A stretch of DNA of 64,000 nucleotides from Bacteroidales bacterium (GCA_004557035.1 SFFB01000007.1:1-64000), one strand, 5' to 3'; shown: positions 19,478 through 29,099, counted from the stretch's first letter. Program-made: numbers and translations. The notes: generated from the sequence alone by a model not told the origin.

Positions 19478-19810
19478 TTTGGGGGGAGAAAGCAAGCCCA
19501 GCCGCAACTTCATTTTGCTGTAAATATAACCCATGCGGCGAAGTTCGGGATGAAGCGAAGTCTTGGGCTGTTAAAGTATCGCCCAAAGTCACCATTAACA
19601 ACTTTATGAGAAGGTTGGCTGAGCGACATATTGGCACCCTGACACAGGGGAGTAAGGAATAGGTTTTGTGACAAAAATGTGACATTATGGGGCCACTCAC
19701 GTAAAAAAACGGCCGAATTACACGCGGTTTCAAACGAAGTCTTTATATTTGCGTTGAAAAGCCGGGTTGTCAAAACGCGGCGCCTGCAAAATGTTAATTT
19801 ATGTATTCGG

Positions 19811-19842
19811 TTTGTAGTGGCACAGATAAATAATTATCTTTG
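19811..19842 (+). promoter_or_regulatory. Promoter of the exbB-exbD-exbD-tonB operon
   Basis: TTTG (19811-19814), a 20-nt spacer and TATCTTTG (19835-19842) make a textbook Bacteroidetes sigma-ABfr promoter, ~100 nt upstream of exbB. Confidence 0.8.
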
Positions 19843-19946
19843 CTTCGTTGTATGTCATATTCATATGGCATTTCGGCAACATCAAAGCGCTAATACTATC
19901 AAAATCAAATTACTAAATACTTCAAACACTTAATCTTATTAACACA

Positions 19947-20816
19947 ATGGCAACAACAAATGCTACTGCACCCAAGGGTGCTCCCAAAGCTAAGAAACAA
20001 GCTAAAGGTTTCACCGGCATCAAATCCGGTTTTCTCGTAATCATTGCCTGCGCCGTTATCGCCGTGGCAATCTATCTCTTCGTATTCGGTTCAGCCAGCA
20101 ACTTCAAGGGTGACATCGGCGCTGCTTTCGCTTGTATGTCTGACGCTGAAGCCATCGAGCCTGCAGGCCTCATCGGTACTGTCTATATGGGTGGTTTCGT
20201 TGTGCCTATCATCTGGACCCTCCTCTTCTCTGTAGTCGCTTTCGCCATCGAACGCTACTTCGCCATCCGCAACGCTTACGGCCGCACCAGCCTCACCAAG
20301 TTCGTTGCTGACATCAAAGTGGCTCTCCAGGCTAACGACCTCGTTAAGGCTCAGCAACTCTGCGACAAGCAACGTGGTTCTGTAGCCAACGTAGTAGGCG
20401 CTACCTTGAAGAAATACAAAGAAATGGAAGAGAACACCATTCTGACCAAAGAGCAGAAAATTCTCGCCATCCAGAAAGAGCTCGAAGAGGCTACCGCTCT
20501 CGAAATGCCTATGATGCAGGAAAACCTCCCCATCATCGGTACTATCGTAACGCTCGGTACGCTGACCGGTCTGTTCGGTACGGTGCTCGGTATGATCAAG
20601 TCATTCTCGGCTATGTCTGCCGGCGACGGTGGTACGGACTCTACCGCTCTTGCAACCGGTATCTCTGAGGCTCTTGTAAACACTGCCTCTGGTATCGCCA
20701 CCGGTGCTCTCGCCGTTATCGCTTACAACTACTACACTAACAAGATCGACCGCCTCACCTTCAGCCTCGACGAAGTAGGTTTCTCAATCGTTCAGACTTT
20801 CTCTGCCACTCACTAA
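19947..20816 (+). CDS. exbB: ExbB/TolQ/MotA family proton channel protein
   Basis: 289 residues. It is the pentameric inner membrane channel subunit that uses the proton gradient to energise TonB. A basic N-terminus is followed by TM1 (~31-51), TM2 (PIIWTLLFSVVAFAIERYF, ~92-110), a cytoplasmic helical region, and the conserved MotA/ExbB block from IGTIVTLGTLTGLFGTVLGM to EALVNTASGIATGALAVIAY (TM3/TM4). It is first in the operon with two exbD genes, tonB and a PstS-like lipoprotein, behind a consensus promoter. It likely powers the outer membrane receptors of the cell, including 1003-4050 and 49593-52376. Confidence 0.94.
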   Translation: MATTNATAPKGAPKAKKQAKGFTGIKSGFLVIIACAVIAVAIYLFVFGSASNFKGDIGAAFACMSDAEAIEPAGLIGTVYMGGFVVPIIWTLLFSVVAFAIERYFAIRNAYGRTSLTKFVADIKVALQANDLVKAQQLCDKQRGSVANVVGATLKKYKEMEENTILTKEQKILAIQKELEEATALEMPMMQENLPIIGTIVTLGTLTGLFGTVLGMIKSFSAMSAGDGGTDSTALATGISEALVNTASGIATGALAVIAYNYYTNKIDRLTFSLDEVGFSIVQTFSATH

Positions 20817-20838
20817 TCATAAGCAAGGTATCTAAGAC

Positions 20839-21447
20839 ATGGGACGTTTTAAAGTAAAAAAACAAGACACGTTCATAGACATGACGCCTATGAGCGATGT
20901 CATGGTCCTGCTGCTTACCTTCTTTATGCTTACTGCAACTTTCGTAAAAGAAGAGCCCGTTAAGGTAAACACCCCGGGTTCGGTTTCCGAAGTTAAAATC
21001 CCGACAAGCAACCTCCTGACCATCTTTGTTGAGAAGAACGGCAAAATCTTTATGAGCTTGGACAATCCCAACGCCATGACCTTGACGGCACAACAGGTCA
21101 ACACCGACCAGAACGCCGACGTGGTGAAGAACATTGCCGAATTCTCTAAAGTGCCTATGTTCGGCACACCGCTCAATCAGGTCAACGCTTGGCTCGCGCT
21201 CGACGACAGAAACGGCTACTTGGCCAAGAACCCCGCAGCCGGTATCCCCTGCGACAGCGTTTCGGACGAGCTCAAGGTCTGGGTGAATGCAGCCAGTGAA
21301 GCCATTGGTGAGGACAAACTCCGCATCGCCATCAAAGCAGACAAGACCACACCCTACAAGGTGATCAAGAACGTAATGAAATCTCTTCGCGAAATCGACA
21401 AGAACCGTTATAACCTCATAACCTCTCTTGCCGGAGCAGAGCAATAA
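20839..21447 (+). CDS. exbD: ExbD family biopolymer transport protein (1)
   Basis: 202 residues. A short cytoplasmic N-terminus holds the ExbD hallmark FIDMTPMSDVMVLLLTFFML: the Asp in MSDVM is the proton-path residue and one TM follows (~20-40). The periplasmic domain is ~160 residues. It starts 22 nt after exbB and 12 nt before a second exbD, the usual duplicated arrangement in Bacteroidetes. Confidence 0.93.
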   Translation: MGRFKVKKQDTFIDMTPMSDVMVLLLTFFMLTATFVKEEPVKVNTPGSVSEVKIPTSNLLTIFVEKNGKIFMSLDNPNAMTLTAQQVNTDQNADVVKNIAEFSKVPMFGTPLNQVNAWLALDDRNGYLAKNPAAGIPCDSVSDELKVWVNAASEAIGEDKLRIAIKADKTTPYKVIKNVMKSLREIDKNRYNLITSLAGAEQ

Positions 21448-21459
21448 AGACAGCATGTT

Positions 21460-22077
21460 ATGGCTAAACAAGTAAAATCGAAACAAAAGAAAATGAACGC
21501 CCGCGTGGACTTCACGCCGATGGTGGACATGATTATGTTGCTCGTGACATTCTTTATGCTCTGTACGTCTTTGCTCAAACCGCAGACCATGGAAATTGCC
21601 ATGCCCTCTGACAAGCAAGACCTCAAAGACGAACAACGCAACCAGGCTAAGGCCAGCGAGGCCGTGACTATCCTGGCCGGTAGCGAAGACCGCATCTTCT
21701 ATTTCGAAGGCAAACCCGAAGAGGCTATGCAGAACCTCGTCGAAACCCAATACGGCAAAGACGGTCTGCGCAAGTTCCTCCTCGCCAAGAATGCCAACGC
21801 GCAGAAGGAAGTGGAAAAGCTCAAGAAAGAGTTTGAAACACGCGACATTAACGAAGAAAGCAAGAAAGAGTATAACCAAAGACTCTCAGACATCAGAAGT
21901 GCAAAAGGCACCCCGACGGTCATCATCAAGGTGGCCGACAACGCCAACTACAACAACCTGATGAAAGTACTGGACGAGATGTTGATTTGCAACATCGGTA
22001 AATACGTGATCGATAACTTTACGGACGCCGACAAGGCCCTGCTTGTAAGCAAGGGCGTGAAGTTTCCGCAGCAGTAA
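21460..22077 (+). CDS. exbD: ExbD family biopolymer transport protein (2)
   Basis: 205 residues and a paralogue of the preceding gene. It has the basic start AKQVKSKQKKMNARVDFTP, then MVDMIMLLVTFFMLC with the conserved Asp, one TM, and a periplasmic part rich in Lys/Glu helices (~105-140) followed by the ExbD fold. The two ExbD paralogues probably form a heterodimer inside the ExbB channel. It is separated from tonB by 22 nt. Confidence 0.92.
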   Translation: MAKQVKSKQKKMNARVDFTPMVDMIMLLVTFFMLCTSLLKPQTMEIAMPSDKQDLKDEQRNQAKASEAVTILAGSEDRIFYFEGKPEEAMQNLVETQYGKDGLRKFLLAKNANAQKEVEKLKKEFETRDINEESKKEYNQRLSDIRSAKGTPTVIIKVADNANYNNLMKVLDEMLICNIGKYVIDNFTDADKALLVSKGVKFPQQ

Positions 22078-22099
22078 ATAAGCAAAGTATAATAAAGGT

Positions 22100-22951
22100 A
22101 TGTCTAAAATCGATTTAATATCCAAAGGTTGGTGTGACATCGTATTCGAAGGACGTAACAAAGAGTACGGAGCTTATCGAATGCGCGCCAGAGCAGGTGC
22201 CCGCAATGTCTTCGCCTTGATCGTTCTCCTCGCCATAATCTTAGCCATTGGCGTATTCGTAGCACTCAAAGCTGTAGTGAGCGAACTTGCCGGCGGCAAT
22301 GAGATCAAAGACGAGAGCGCCGTTGAGCTCTCTCAACTGAAGAAAGAGGAACCGAAAAAGAAAGAAGAAAAGAAGATTGAAATCAAGTATGAAGAGCAAA
22401 AGGTTGAGAAGGTTGCCGTAAAGGCCTCTATCCAGTTCACCGTGCCTAAGATCGAAGACGATGCCCTCGTCGACGAAACAAAGGAAGTGAAGAGCCAGGA
22501 TAAAGTGACCAAGAGCAACATCTCCATCGCTTCTCAAGACTATGCCGGTGACGCCAAAGGCGGCATCAACATTGACGACTTGAAAGACAATCAGCGTGCC
22601 GGTGGTACGGAAGTGAAGAAACAAGAAGAAGAAGTTGCCGATAACAGCATCGTAGAGGTTCCGGCCTCCTACCCCGGTGGCGAAGCCGCCCTGCTTAAGT
22701 TCGTCAGCGACAACCTTGTTTACCCCAGCATTGCACAAGACCAAGACCTGCAAGGAACGGTTGTGTTGCGTTTCCGCGTAGAGAAAGACGGTTCAATCGG
22801 CCAGATTGTGGTCAAGAAGAGCCTCTCTAAGGAATGCGACCAGGCTGCTGCTCAGGTGGTCAGCAAGCTGAAGCGCTTCACCCCCGCCCGTCAGCAAGGT
22901 CACCCCGTACCGGTATGGTTCACTCTGCCAATTCGCTTTAGAATTCAGTAA
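22100..22951 (+). CDS. tonB: Energy transducer TonB
   Basis: 283 residues. The N-terminus has the Bacteroidetes TonB pattern DIVFEGRNKEYGAYRMR before the single TM (~33-56). A long charged, Lys/Glu-rich periplasmic linker (~72-100) follows, then a Ser/Lys/Asp segment (EVKSQDKVTKSNISIASQDY, ~133-152) and the TonB_C domain (YPGGEAALLKFV ... GTVVLRFRVEKDGSIG, ~190-283), which contacts TonB boxes. It completes the exbB-exbD-exbD-tonB set. A degenerate copy of the 133-155 segment occurs at 46430-46643 on the other strand. Confidence 0.95.
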   Translation: MSKIDLISKGWCDIVFEGRNKEYGAYRMRARAGARNVFALIVLLAIILAIGVFVALKAVVSELAGGNEIKDESAVELSQLKKEEPKKKEEKKIEIKYEEQKVEKVAVKASIQFTVPKIEDDALVDETKEVKSQDKVTKSNISIASQDYAGDAKGGINIDDLKDNQRAGGTEVKKQEEEVADNSIVEVPASYPGGEAALLKFVSDNLVYPSIAQDQDLQGTVVLRFRVEKDGSIGQIVVKKSLSKECDQAAAQVVSKLKRFTPARQQGHPVPVWFTLPIRFRIQ

Positions 22952-22958
22952 TGACATT

Positions 22959-23897
22959 ATGAAGACACTCAGGCTTATCTTAGCCGCAGTGTGCATCACC
23001 CTAACCGCCTCGTGCGGAAATCATCGGAAGTCTGCTGACTGGCGGACTTCCGATGATGTGCATATTGCGATAGACGAAACCTTCGAAGACATTATGTCGG
23101 AGGAACTCGAAACCTACTCCCTGCTCTATCCCGACGTGACTTGCCGTCCTATCTTCTGCAATGAAGACTCGGCGCTCAAGATGCTTGTGATGGACAGCAT
23201 CAGATGTTGCGTAGCCACCCGGCCGCTCAACGACGGCGAGTTGCAGCGCATCAAAGGCAACAACCTTAGCGCCCGACAAGCCATCGTGGCCACCGACGCC
23301 TTTGCCCTTATTGTCAACAAGAACAATCCTGATACGCTCATCACCGTGGACGACATCAAAGGGATTGTGTCGGGGAAAATCACCCGTTGGGAACAGTTGC
23401 ACTATTCAGGCAAGAAGGGCGAACTCAAGTTCGTCTTTGACCATTCCGGGTCGAGCACAGTGCGCTTTATGCGCGACTCATTGCTGGCCGGCCGTCAGGT
23501 GAGCGGCAATCTCTATGCCCAGGGTTCGAACAAAGCCGTGATTGAAGCCGTCAAGGACAACCCAGACATCATCGGCGTGGTGGGCGCCAACTGGCTCAAG
23601 GGGCGCAAAGACAGCGTCATCACCGACTTTGAGAACCTCAGCGTCAAGGTGTTGAAGGTGGCACGCAAGGCCGAAGACGACGTGATTGGCTGGAAGCCCT
23701 ATCAATACCGCATCTACACCGGCGACTATCCCTTAGTGCGCTCCGTCTGGATAATCTCAACGGACTACCGCCGCAAGTCCAACACCACCAAATTCTTCTT
23801 CTTCCTCAAGGGACAAAAGGGACAAACCATCATCTGCAACGGTTCACAACTGCTCCCTTACGTCGCCGTGCAGGAAAAGACGGTGAACATGAAATGA
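22959..23897 (+). CDS. PstS-like substrate-binding lipoprotein
   Basis: 312 residues. The lipobox TASC (acylated Cys ~19) directs it to the membrane. The body is the PBP-like (PstS) fold: IDETFEDIMSEELETYSLLY near the N-terminus, ARQAIVATDAFALIVNKNNP and VDDIKGIVSGKITRWEQL, then FDHSGSSTVRFMRDSLL. In phosphate binding proteins these blocks contact the anion. It starts 7 nt after tonB and is the fifth gene of the operon, an arrangement I recognise from other Bacteroidales. The lack of pstC/A/B makes a classic ABC importer role doubtful; it may serve the TonB system. Confidence 0.85.
   Translation: MKTLRLILAAVCITLTASCGNHRKSADWRTSDDVHIAIDETFEDIMSEELETYSLLYPDVTCRPIFCNEDSALKMLVMDSIRCCVATRPLNDGELQRIKGNNLSARQAIVATDAFALIVNKNNPDTLITVDDIKGIVSGKITRWEQLHYSGKKGELKFVFDHSGSSTVRFMRDSLLAGRQVSGNLYAQGSNKAVIEAVKDNPDIIGVVGANWLKGRKDSVITDFENLSVKVLKVARKAEDDVIGWKPYQYRIYTGDYPLVRSVWIISTDYRRKSNTTKFFFFLKGQKGQTIICNGSQLLPYVAVQEKTVNMK
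23020..23057. other. Perfect 13-bp inverted repeat inside the PstS-like gene
   Basis: ATCATCGGAAGTC (23020-23032) and GACTTCCGATGAT (23045-23057) with a 12-nt loop, starting at about codon 21, just after the lipobox. It would form a stable mRNA hairpin early in the coding region. Confidence 0.7.
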
Positions 23898-24219
23898 ACC
23901 GGTCAGGCCGAATGAGGAGATTGGGCACAACAGCCAACCACATTGCAGGATTGACCACCAGCCAGCCTGCAAGGCGGGAAAAGAGTGAGAATTGTAGCCC
24001 AACTACTTCATAAGTTCAAAAGGTCGGGCCTAAAGTGACACATCACACTGAAAATTGGGTATTAAAGCCGTGCCATAAAAGGGAGAAACCATCTACTATC
24101 GGCCCCGACACCCAACGTAAGAAGCAGAAAAGGTCTGACAAAACCAATCCTTAGGACAGGAATTTTAGGAATAAGGCCGAGATTTCCTTTCCTTATTCCC
24201 GCAACACCAAAAGAACTAA

Positions 24220-24253
24220 GGGGAAAGTCCATATTACGGACTCTCCCCTTTTT
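24220..24253 (+). terminator. Rho-independent terminator of the tonB operon
   Basis: GGGGAAAGTCC pairs with GGACTCTCCCC (one mismatch), followed by T5. It lies 323 nt after the PstS-like gene stop. The rest of 23898-24557 holds no gene; a weak TATCTTCG (24440) may belong to the next gene's promoter. Confidence 0.8.
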
Positions 24254-24557
24254 CTTACTCCGAAATTAACGCAAGCACTTCGACGAAAAAAAGACAAAAG
24301 GCAGACGGGAACCAAGGGGAGATGCAATTACGTCAGTGTATAGTCTAAATATTATGCACAAGCGACTATTTTTTATGCATTTATTTGTCAAATAAATAAA
24401 AAGGAGCACCGTTTTGCTTGCAATACGCATAAATATAACTATCTTCGCAGTTGATATTCATCAAACGCGACAGCGTGGTGAGGATTTTAACATCCCGGAA
24501 CCGACAAAAAGACCAACGCCGTCACCTCAACAAGACACAAACACACACAACAGATTT

Positions 24558-26024
24558 ATGAAAGCAAATTGGATTAAAAGCCTCTTCTTCGCCGCACTCT
24601 TGGCGTGCAGTGCCAACCAGGCGGTGGCCCAAAGAGCTTATGAAGTGCCCGAAACAAACCCTGAAATGCAGGCCATGGCCGAACAGGTGATTGAAATGCA
24701 GATTACCGACCCCGACGGCGCCAACAAGGTTTTCAAGAAATTGATGGGCAAAATCAAGACCAAGAAAGAAGACCTGCTGAGCATCGGTCAGTTCTTCCTC
24801 GACAAGAACGTCTATCCCTGTGCCAACGAGTGTGCCAAGCAGCTCTACACGGTGGCTCCCGAATACAAAGAGGGCTTGATGTTCTACGGCGAGGTGTGCA
24901 TGTTCCGCAAAGACTACGGCTCTGCCGGACAGAAATTTGACGAAGCACTCAACGTAGATCCCAACTACGTGCCGGCTCTCAAGCGTAACGCTTTCGTGTA
25001 TAAAAACATCAACCCCCACGTGGCCATCGAAATGCTCGACCGCATCAAAGCCGTTGAGCCTGACAACCACACCACCGACCGTGAAAAGGGTGACATCTAT
25101 TACAAACTCGACGAGTACAAGGATGCCGTAGGTTGCTACACCACCTTCTTCAAGGCCAAAACCGAGAACGACTCCACCGACATCGTGGCAGCAGAAAACT
25201 TCCTGCTCTCACTCTTCGCCACCCAAAAGTATATGGAGATCGGTGACTACTCTGAGCGTTTCCTGGCATTGGCTCCCAACGATCTGGTCATCAAGCGTAT
25301 GAAATTCTTTGCTGACGTCGAGAACTACGAAATCACGAAGGCGCAGGAGTCTATCAAATACATCACCGAGAAGCAGTTTGCCGACAGCCTCTATGTCTAT
25401 CTGGACTATGCTTATGCCGGTAACTTCATGTCAGATCAAGACGACTTGGCCTCGGCCATCAAGTATTACGAGTTGGCCGTGAAGTGCGACTCCACGAAAC
25501 TGAGTGGTCTGAAGCAATTGGCTACGCTCTATCGTCGCAACAAGCAATACGACGAAGGCATTGAGGTGTATTCGAAATACCTCCAAGCTTTGGGCGACAA
25601 GGCCGACCTCACCGACCAGTTCGGTCTGGGCCAACAGTATCTCGCCGCCAGCCAGCAAAAAGACATTACCCCCGAGAAGAAGGCCGAATATGTGGCCAAG
25701 GGCGATGCCATCTTTGCCGCCATCCAGGCTGAGAAACCCGACAGCTACCAAGCTCCCATGATGCGCGCAGCCATCAACATCACGAACCGCAACGAGCCGG
25801 AAGAGAAGGTGTTCAACTTCTACAAAGAAGCCTACAGACTGATGGAAGGCAAAGAAAACATTGACTCTTCAAAACTTCAGGCTCTGGGCTATATGGCTTT
25901 CTATTGCGTACAGAAAGACCTCGAAGACGAAGCCCGTCAATACACCAACGAAATCTTGAAGATTGACGCCGAGAACGGCCTCGGCAAGCAGATTGACTCA
26001 TACTTGAAGTCTATCAACAAATAA
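24558..26024 (+). CDS. Secreted tetratricopeptide repeat protein
   Basis: 488 residues. ATG 24558 opens a signal peptide (MKANWIKSLFFAALLACSANQAVAQ). The mature protein is all-helical TPR-like repeats (AGQKFDEALNVDPNYVPALK, AVGCYTTFFKAKTENDST, AIKYYELAVKCDSTKLSGLK, EGIEVYSKYLQALGDKADL) running almost to the end. No enzyme motif is seen. It has its own unit between two terminators (24220-24253 and 26049-26089). It follows the TonB operon in the same direction, and a periplasmic scaffold role linked to that machinery is inference. Confidence 0.88.
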   Translation: MKANWIKSLFFAALLACSANQAVAQRAYEVPETNPEMQAMAEQVIEMQITDPDGANKVFKKLMGKIKTKKEDLLSIGQFFLDKNVYPCANECAKQLYTVAPEYKEGLMFYGEVCMFRKDYGSAGQKFDEALNVDPNYVPALKRNAFVYKNINPHVAIEMLDRIKAVEPDNHTTDREKGDIYYKLDEYKDAVGCYTTFFKAKTENDSTDIVAAENFLLSLFATQKYMEIGDYSERFLALAPNDLVIKRMKFFADVENYEITKAQESIKYITEKQFADSLYVYLDYAYAGNFMSDQDDLASAIKYYELAVKCDSTKLSGLKQLATLYRRNKQYDEGIEVYSKYLQALGDKADLTDQFGLGQQYLAASQQKDITPEKKAEYVAKGDAIFAAIQAEKPDSYQAPMMRAAINITNRNEPEEKVFNFYKEAYRLMEGKENIDSSKLQALGYMAFYCVQKDLEDEARQYTNEILKIDAENGLGKQIDSYLKSINK

Positions 26025-26048
26025 GCCACATCCAACAAAACGATATCG

Positions 26049-26089
26049 ATGGCCAAGTGCTACGCCAACAGGTGCACTTGGCCATTTTT
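26049..26089 (+). terminator. Rho-independent terminator
   Basis: ATGGCCAAGTGC pairs perfectly with GCACTTGGCCAT, followed by T5. It closes the TPR gene. Confidence 0.88.
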
Positions 26090-26103
26090 GCTTTAAACAG
26101 ACC

Positions 26104-27177
26104 ATGAACACACCGACCAAACGCCTGGCCTCACTCGACATTCTGCGTGGTTTCATCCTGTTTCTCCTTGTATTCTTGCAGCCGGTGGCTTGGACGCTGC
26201 TCCAAACCATAGGCACGCCGTGGGCCCAAACACTATCTTATCAGCTGGACCACGAAGTCTGGGCCGGCTTCCGCTTTTGGGATCTTGTGATGCCGCTGTT
26301 CCTTTTCATCAGCGGCGCGTCGATGCCATTCTCTTTCTCCAAACTGATGCGCGAAGGCGGCAAAGCAGCCGTCTACAAGAAAGTGACGAAGCGTTTCTTC
26401 ATACTTTGGCTTCTCGGCATGGTGGTGCAGGGCAATCTGTTAGGCTTCAATCTTGACGCCATCTATCTCTACACCAACACTCTTCAGGCCATAGCAGCTG
26501 GCTATCTCATCACGGCCTTGATCATCACCAACTGCAGACTGAAGGCACAAATTGCTACAGCCGCAATACTCCTTGTGGCCTATGCCATACCGATGATGCT
26601 CTGCGGCGACTACAGCCCCGAAGGCAACTTGGCCGGTCGTATAGATGCCGCCGTCTTGGGCCGTTTCCGTGGCGACCCCACGTACAGTTGGCTCTTGAGC
26701 AGTCTGACGTTTGGCGTGACGGTCTGGCTCGGTGCTTTGGCCGGACAATTCATCAGACAAGGCAAGACAGAGCCGGCCAAGACTGCCGTGCGACTGATGT
26801 ATATGGGATTGGGCCTGACCGTGGCCGGTCTTTTGTGGAGTCTGGACATGCCCATCATCAAACGGATCTGGTCCGGCAGCATGACGCTCTTCTCGGGCGG
26901 CCTTTGCTTCTTGACACTCGCCCTGTTTTATTGGTGGATTGACGTGAAAGGGCACAGCCGCGGACTGGAGTGGCTGAAGATATACGGTATGAACTCCATC
27001 GTGGCCTATATGCTCGGCGAAGTGGTCAACTTCCGCTCGGCCGTAGAGTCGGTGAGCTATGGGCTGGCGCCGTGGCTTGGCGATTATTACGGCGCCTGGC
27101 TCACGCTGGGCAATTTTTCCGTCATTTTCCTCATTCTTTATGCGATGTATCATTGCCGATATTTCATAAAGATTTAA
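26104..27177 (+). CDS. DUF5009/heparan N-acetyltransferase-like membrane protein
   Basis: 357 residues with ~10 hydrophobic helices. The N-terminal signature RLASLDILRGFILFLLVFLQ, followed by FWDLVMPLFLFISGASMPFS, is that of the acyltransferase-like membrane family containing heparan-alpha-glucosaminide N-acetyltransferase and bacterial DUF5009. Family members move acetyl groups across the membrane onto sugars; activity here is inferred. It begins 15 nt past the terminator and ends 54 nt before the M15-type lipoprotein gene, so cotranscription with it is likely. Confidence 0.82.
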   Translation: MNTPTKRLASLDILRGFILFLLVFLQPVAWTLLQTIGTPWAQTLSYQLDHEVWAGFRFWDLVMPLFLFISGASMPFSFSKLMREGGKAAVYKKVTKRFFILWLLGMVVQGNLLGFNLDAIYLYTNTLQAIAAGYLITALIITNCRLKAQIATAAILLVAYAIPMMLCGDYSPEGNLAGRIDAAVLGRFRGDPTYSWLLSSLTFGVTVWLGALAGQFIRQGKTEPAKTAVRLMYMGLGLTVAGLLWSLDMPIIKRIWSGSMTLFSGGLCFLTLALFYWWIDVKGHSRGLEWLKIYGMNSIVAYMLGEVVNFRSAVESVSYGLAPWLGDYYGAWLTLGNFSVIFLILYAMYHCRYFIKI

Positions 27178-27230
27178 ATTTGCCTTTGTTAAATGAGATG
27201 AAAAACAACACCATTTTAAACCAAAGAACC

Positions 27231-29099
27231 ATGAACAAACCTTTTTACAGATGGACCATCGGCACACTGCTTTGTATGCTTGGCCTGCTGCTGACGGCTT
27301 GTAGCGAAGAAATCGAGTATGACCAGCTCTATCACGACATGAAGGCGCTGAACGAATGGCGTGTGGGCACGAAGGTGGCCGACGAGTCGGTCGAGCACTA
27401 CAGCAAGCACGCCTGCTTTACGTCAGTGCCCATCAGCGACGCCGTATTTGCCCGAATGAGCGGCAAATCCTATCCTGAAGACTGCACCATTCCGCGCGAT
27501 GACTTACGCTATGTCAAAGCATTGCACAAAAATGCCAAGGGTGAAACCATTATTGGCGAACTGGTCTGCCATAAAGACATTGCCGACGACCTTGCAGACA
27601 TCTTCCTGCAGCTCTATGACGCCGGCTATCCCATAGAGCGTATAACCCTCATCGACAATTATGACGCTGACGACGAAAGATCGATGACGGCCAACAACAC
27701 TTCGGCCTTCTGCTACCGCACCGTGGCCGGCTCGACCAAGCTCTCCACCCACAGCCGGGGCTTGGCCGTCGACATCAATCCGCTATACAACCCCTACGTC
27801 AAAAGCAAGGCAGACGGTACCCTGCTGGTGCAGCCTGCCGCCGGCGAGGCTTGGGCCGACCGCAGTGCCGAGTCGGACTACCGTCTCGACTGGGGCGATT
27901 TGTGCTACACCGTTTTCAAGCAACACGGATTTGAGTGGGGCGGCGACTGGAAATACAGCAAAGACTATCAGCATTTCGAAAAGGTAGTTGACAACACCAC
28001 GGCCTGGGACTATAGCGTCGTGGAAGAGTCGGTCGACGAGAGCGGAGAAAGCGCTAGCTATGCCGTTTTGGCTTACACCACCAAAGACGCCCACGGTAAC
28101 AACGTGAGTGCAACCGGTACCGTTTGCTGGTTTGAAGGCCAAGAGCACTACCGCTACATCAACCTTTGCAGCCACTACACCCAACTGCAAGCCGAGCCCA
28201 CATTCTTGGAGCAAATGATGCTCACCGATAAAGAGAGCGTCTTGTTCCTGCCCCACTACATCGGCTATCACGGATCGAAAGACGAGCCACACCCCTACCT
28301 GAATATGGAAGTGCAGGCCCGCACACAGACTGACTTTATCCGTCCGGCCATGCAGTATATCTACGACCACGGCATTTTGTACGAACCCGACTACTTCACC
28401 ATCTCCACCGGCTATTCCCAAGGTGGTGCCGTGGCCCTGGCCGTACAGCGCGCCATCGAGGCCGACGAAAACCTGCAGTTCCTCACCCGTTTTGCCGGTA
28501 CCTTCTCAGGAGCGGCGCCCTACAGTCCGTGGTTGACGTTCAAGAGCTACATCACAGCCGAAGAGGTGGTCCATCCTTGCGGCGTGTTGTTGACACTTGC
28601 CAGTATGACCGAGAGCTACCCCACCCTCTTTGGCTCCATCAAGGCCGAAGACTATATGAGTGAGGCGCTGCGCAAGATGGAACCGCTGGAACTGTTGGCT
28701 CGCAAAGACCTGACTACCGACGACTATAATGAAGCCGTTCGCGAAGCAGTGGGCTCGTTGAAGCCCGAAGCACTTTTCTCTTCGGCCGTCTTCGACGAAA
28801 ATTCTCCCGAAATGAAGGTCTTGAAGCGTGCGCTCGAATGGAACGATTTGACCACAGGCTGGACGCCTAAGCATCCCATCGTCTACACACGCAGTGCCGA
28901 CGATGCGGTCATTCCCGCCGCCAACCAAGACCATCTGCTGAAAGCCTTCTCGTCGACCGGTCTCTTGAAACATTATCAAAACGACGAATTAACCGAAACC
29001 GGCAGCCACGGCATCTATGGTTTCAGCTGGCTGACATATTTGTTTATGCACACGTCCGAAGAAATCTCACGCTATCTGCCCGACGCCGGCAAGCAATGA
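27231..29099 (+). CDS. Lipoprotein: M15-type peptidase fused to alpha/beta hydrolase
   Basis: 622 residues. The lipobox LLTAC gives an acylated Cys at ~24. Residues ~60-260 are a peptidase M15 domain: THSRGLAVDINP and FEWGGDWKYSKDYQHFE carry the Zn ligands H174, D181 and H248, expected of L-Ala-D-Glu or D-Ala-D-Ala peptidases acting on cell wall. Residues ~275-620 are an alpha/beta-hydrolase: nucleophile elbow GYSQGG (Ser396), a late Asp in SADDAVIP and a His in GSHGIYG complete a plausible triad. The start is ATG 27231, with an in-frame ATG at 27198 as the alternative. Fusion of these two folds is unusual to me; substrates are not known. Confidence 0.83.
   Translation: MNKPFYRWTIGTLLCMLGLLLTACSEEIEYDQLYHDMKALNEWRVGTKVADESVEHYSKHACFTSVPISDAVFARMSGKSYPEDCTIPRDDLRYVKALHKNAKGETIIGELVCHKDIADDLADIFLQLYDAGYPIERITLIDNYDADDERSMTANNTSAFCYRTVAGSTKLSTHSRGLAVDINPLYNPYVKSKADGTLLVQPAAGEAWADRSAESDYRLDWGDLCYTVFKQHGFEWGGDWKYSKDYQHFEKVVDNTTAWDYSVVEESVDESGESASYAVLAYTTKDAHGNNVSATGTVCWFEGQEHYRYINLCSHYTQLQAEPTFLEQMMLTDKESVLFLPHYIGYHGSKDEPHPYLNMEVQARTQTDFIRPAMQYIYDHGILYEPDYFTISTGYSQGGAVALAVQRAIEADENLQFLTRFAGTFSGAAPYSPWLTFKSYITAEEVVHPCGVLLTLASMTESYPTLFGSIKAEDYMSEALRKMEPLELLARKDLTTDDYNEAVREAVGSLKPEALFSSAVFDENSPEMKVLKRALEWNDLTTGWTPKHPIVYTRSADDAVIPAANQDHLLKAFSSTGLLKHYQNDELTETGSHGIYGFSWLTYLFMHTSEEISRYLPDAGKQ

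Noticed and set aside
19387..19662. 91-codon open frame in the purA-exbB gap
   Set aside because: It begins inside a reverse copy of the interspersed repeat and its translation has no recognisable protein character.
23020..23057. Invertible promoter or DNA switch
   Set aside because: The inverted repeat arms are only 12 nt apart inside a coding region, and no recombinase gene is nearby.
22959..23897. Phosphate ABC importer operon
   Set aside because: Only a PstS-like lipoprotein is present; no pstC, pstA or pstB follows.
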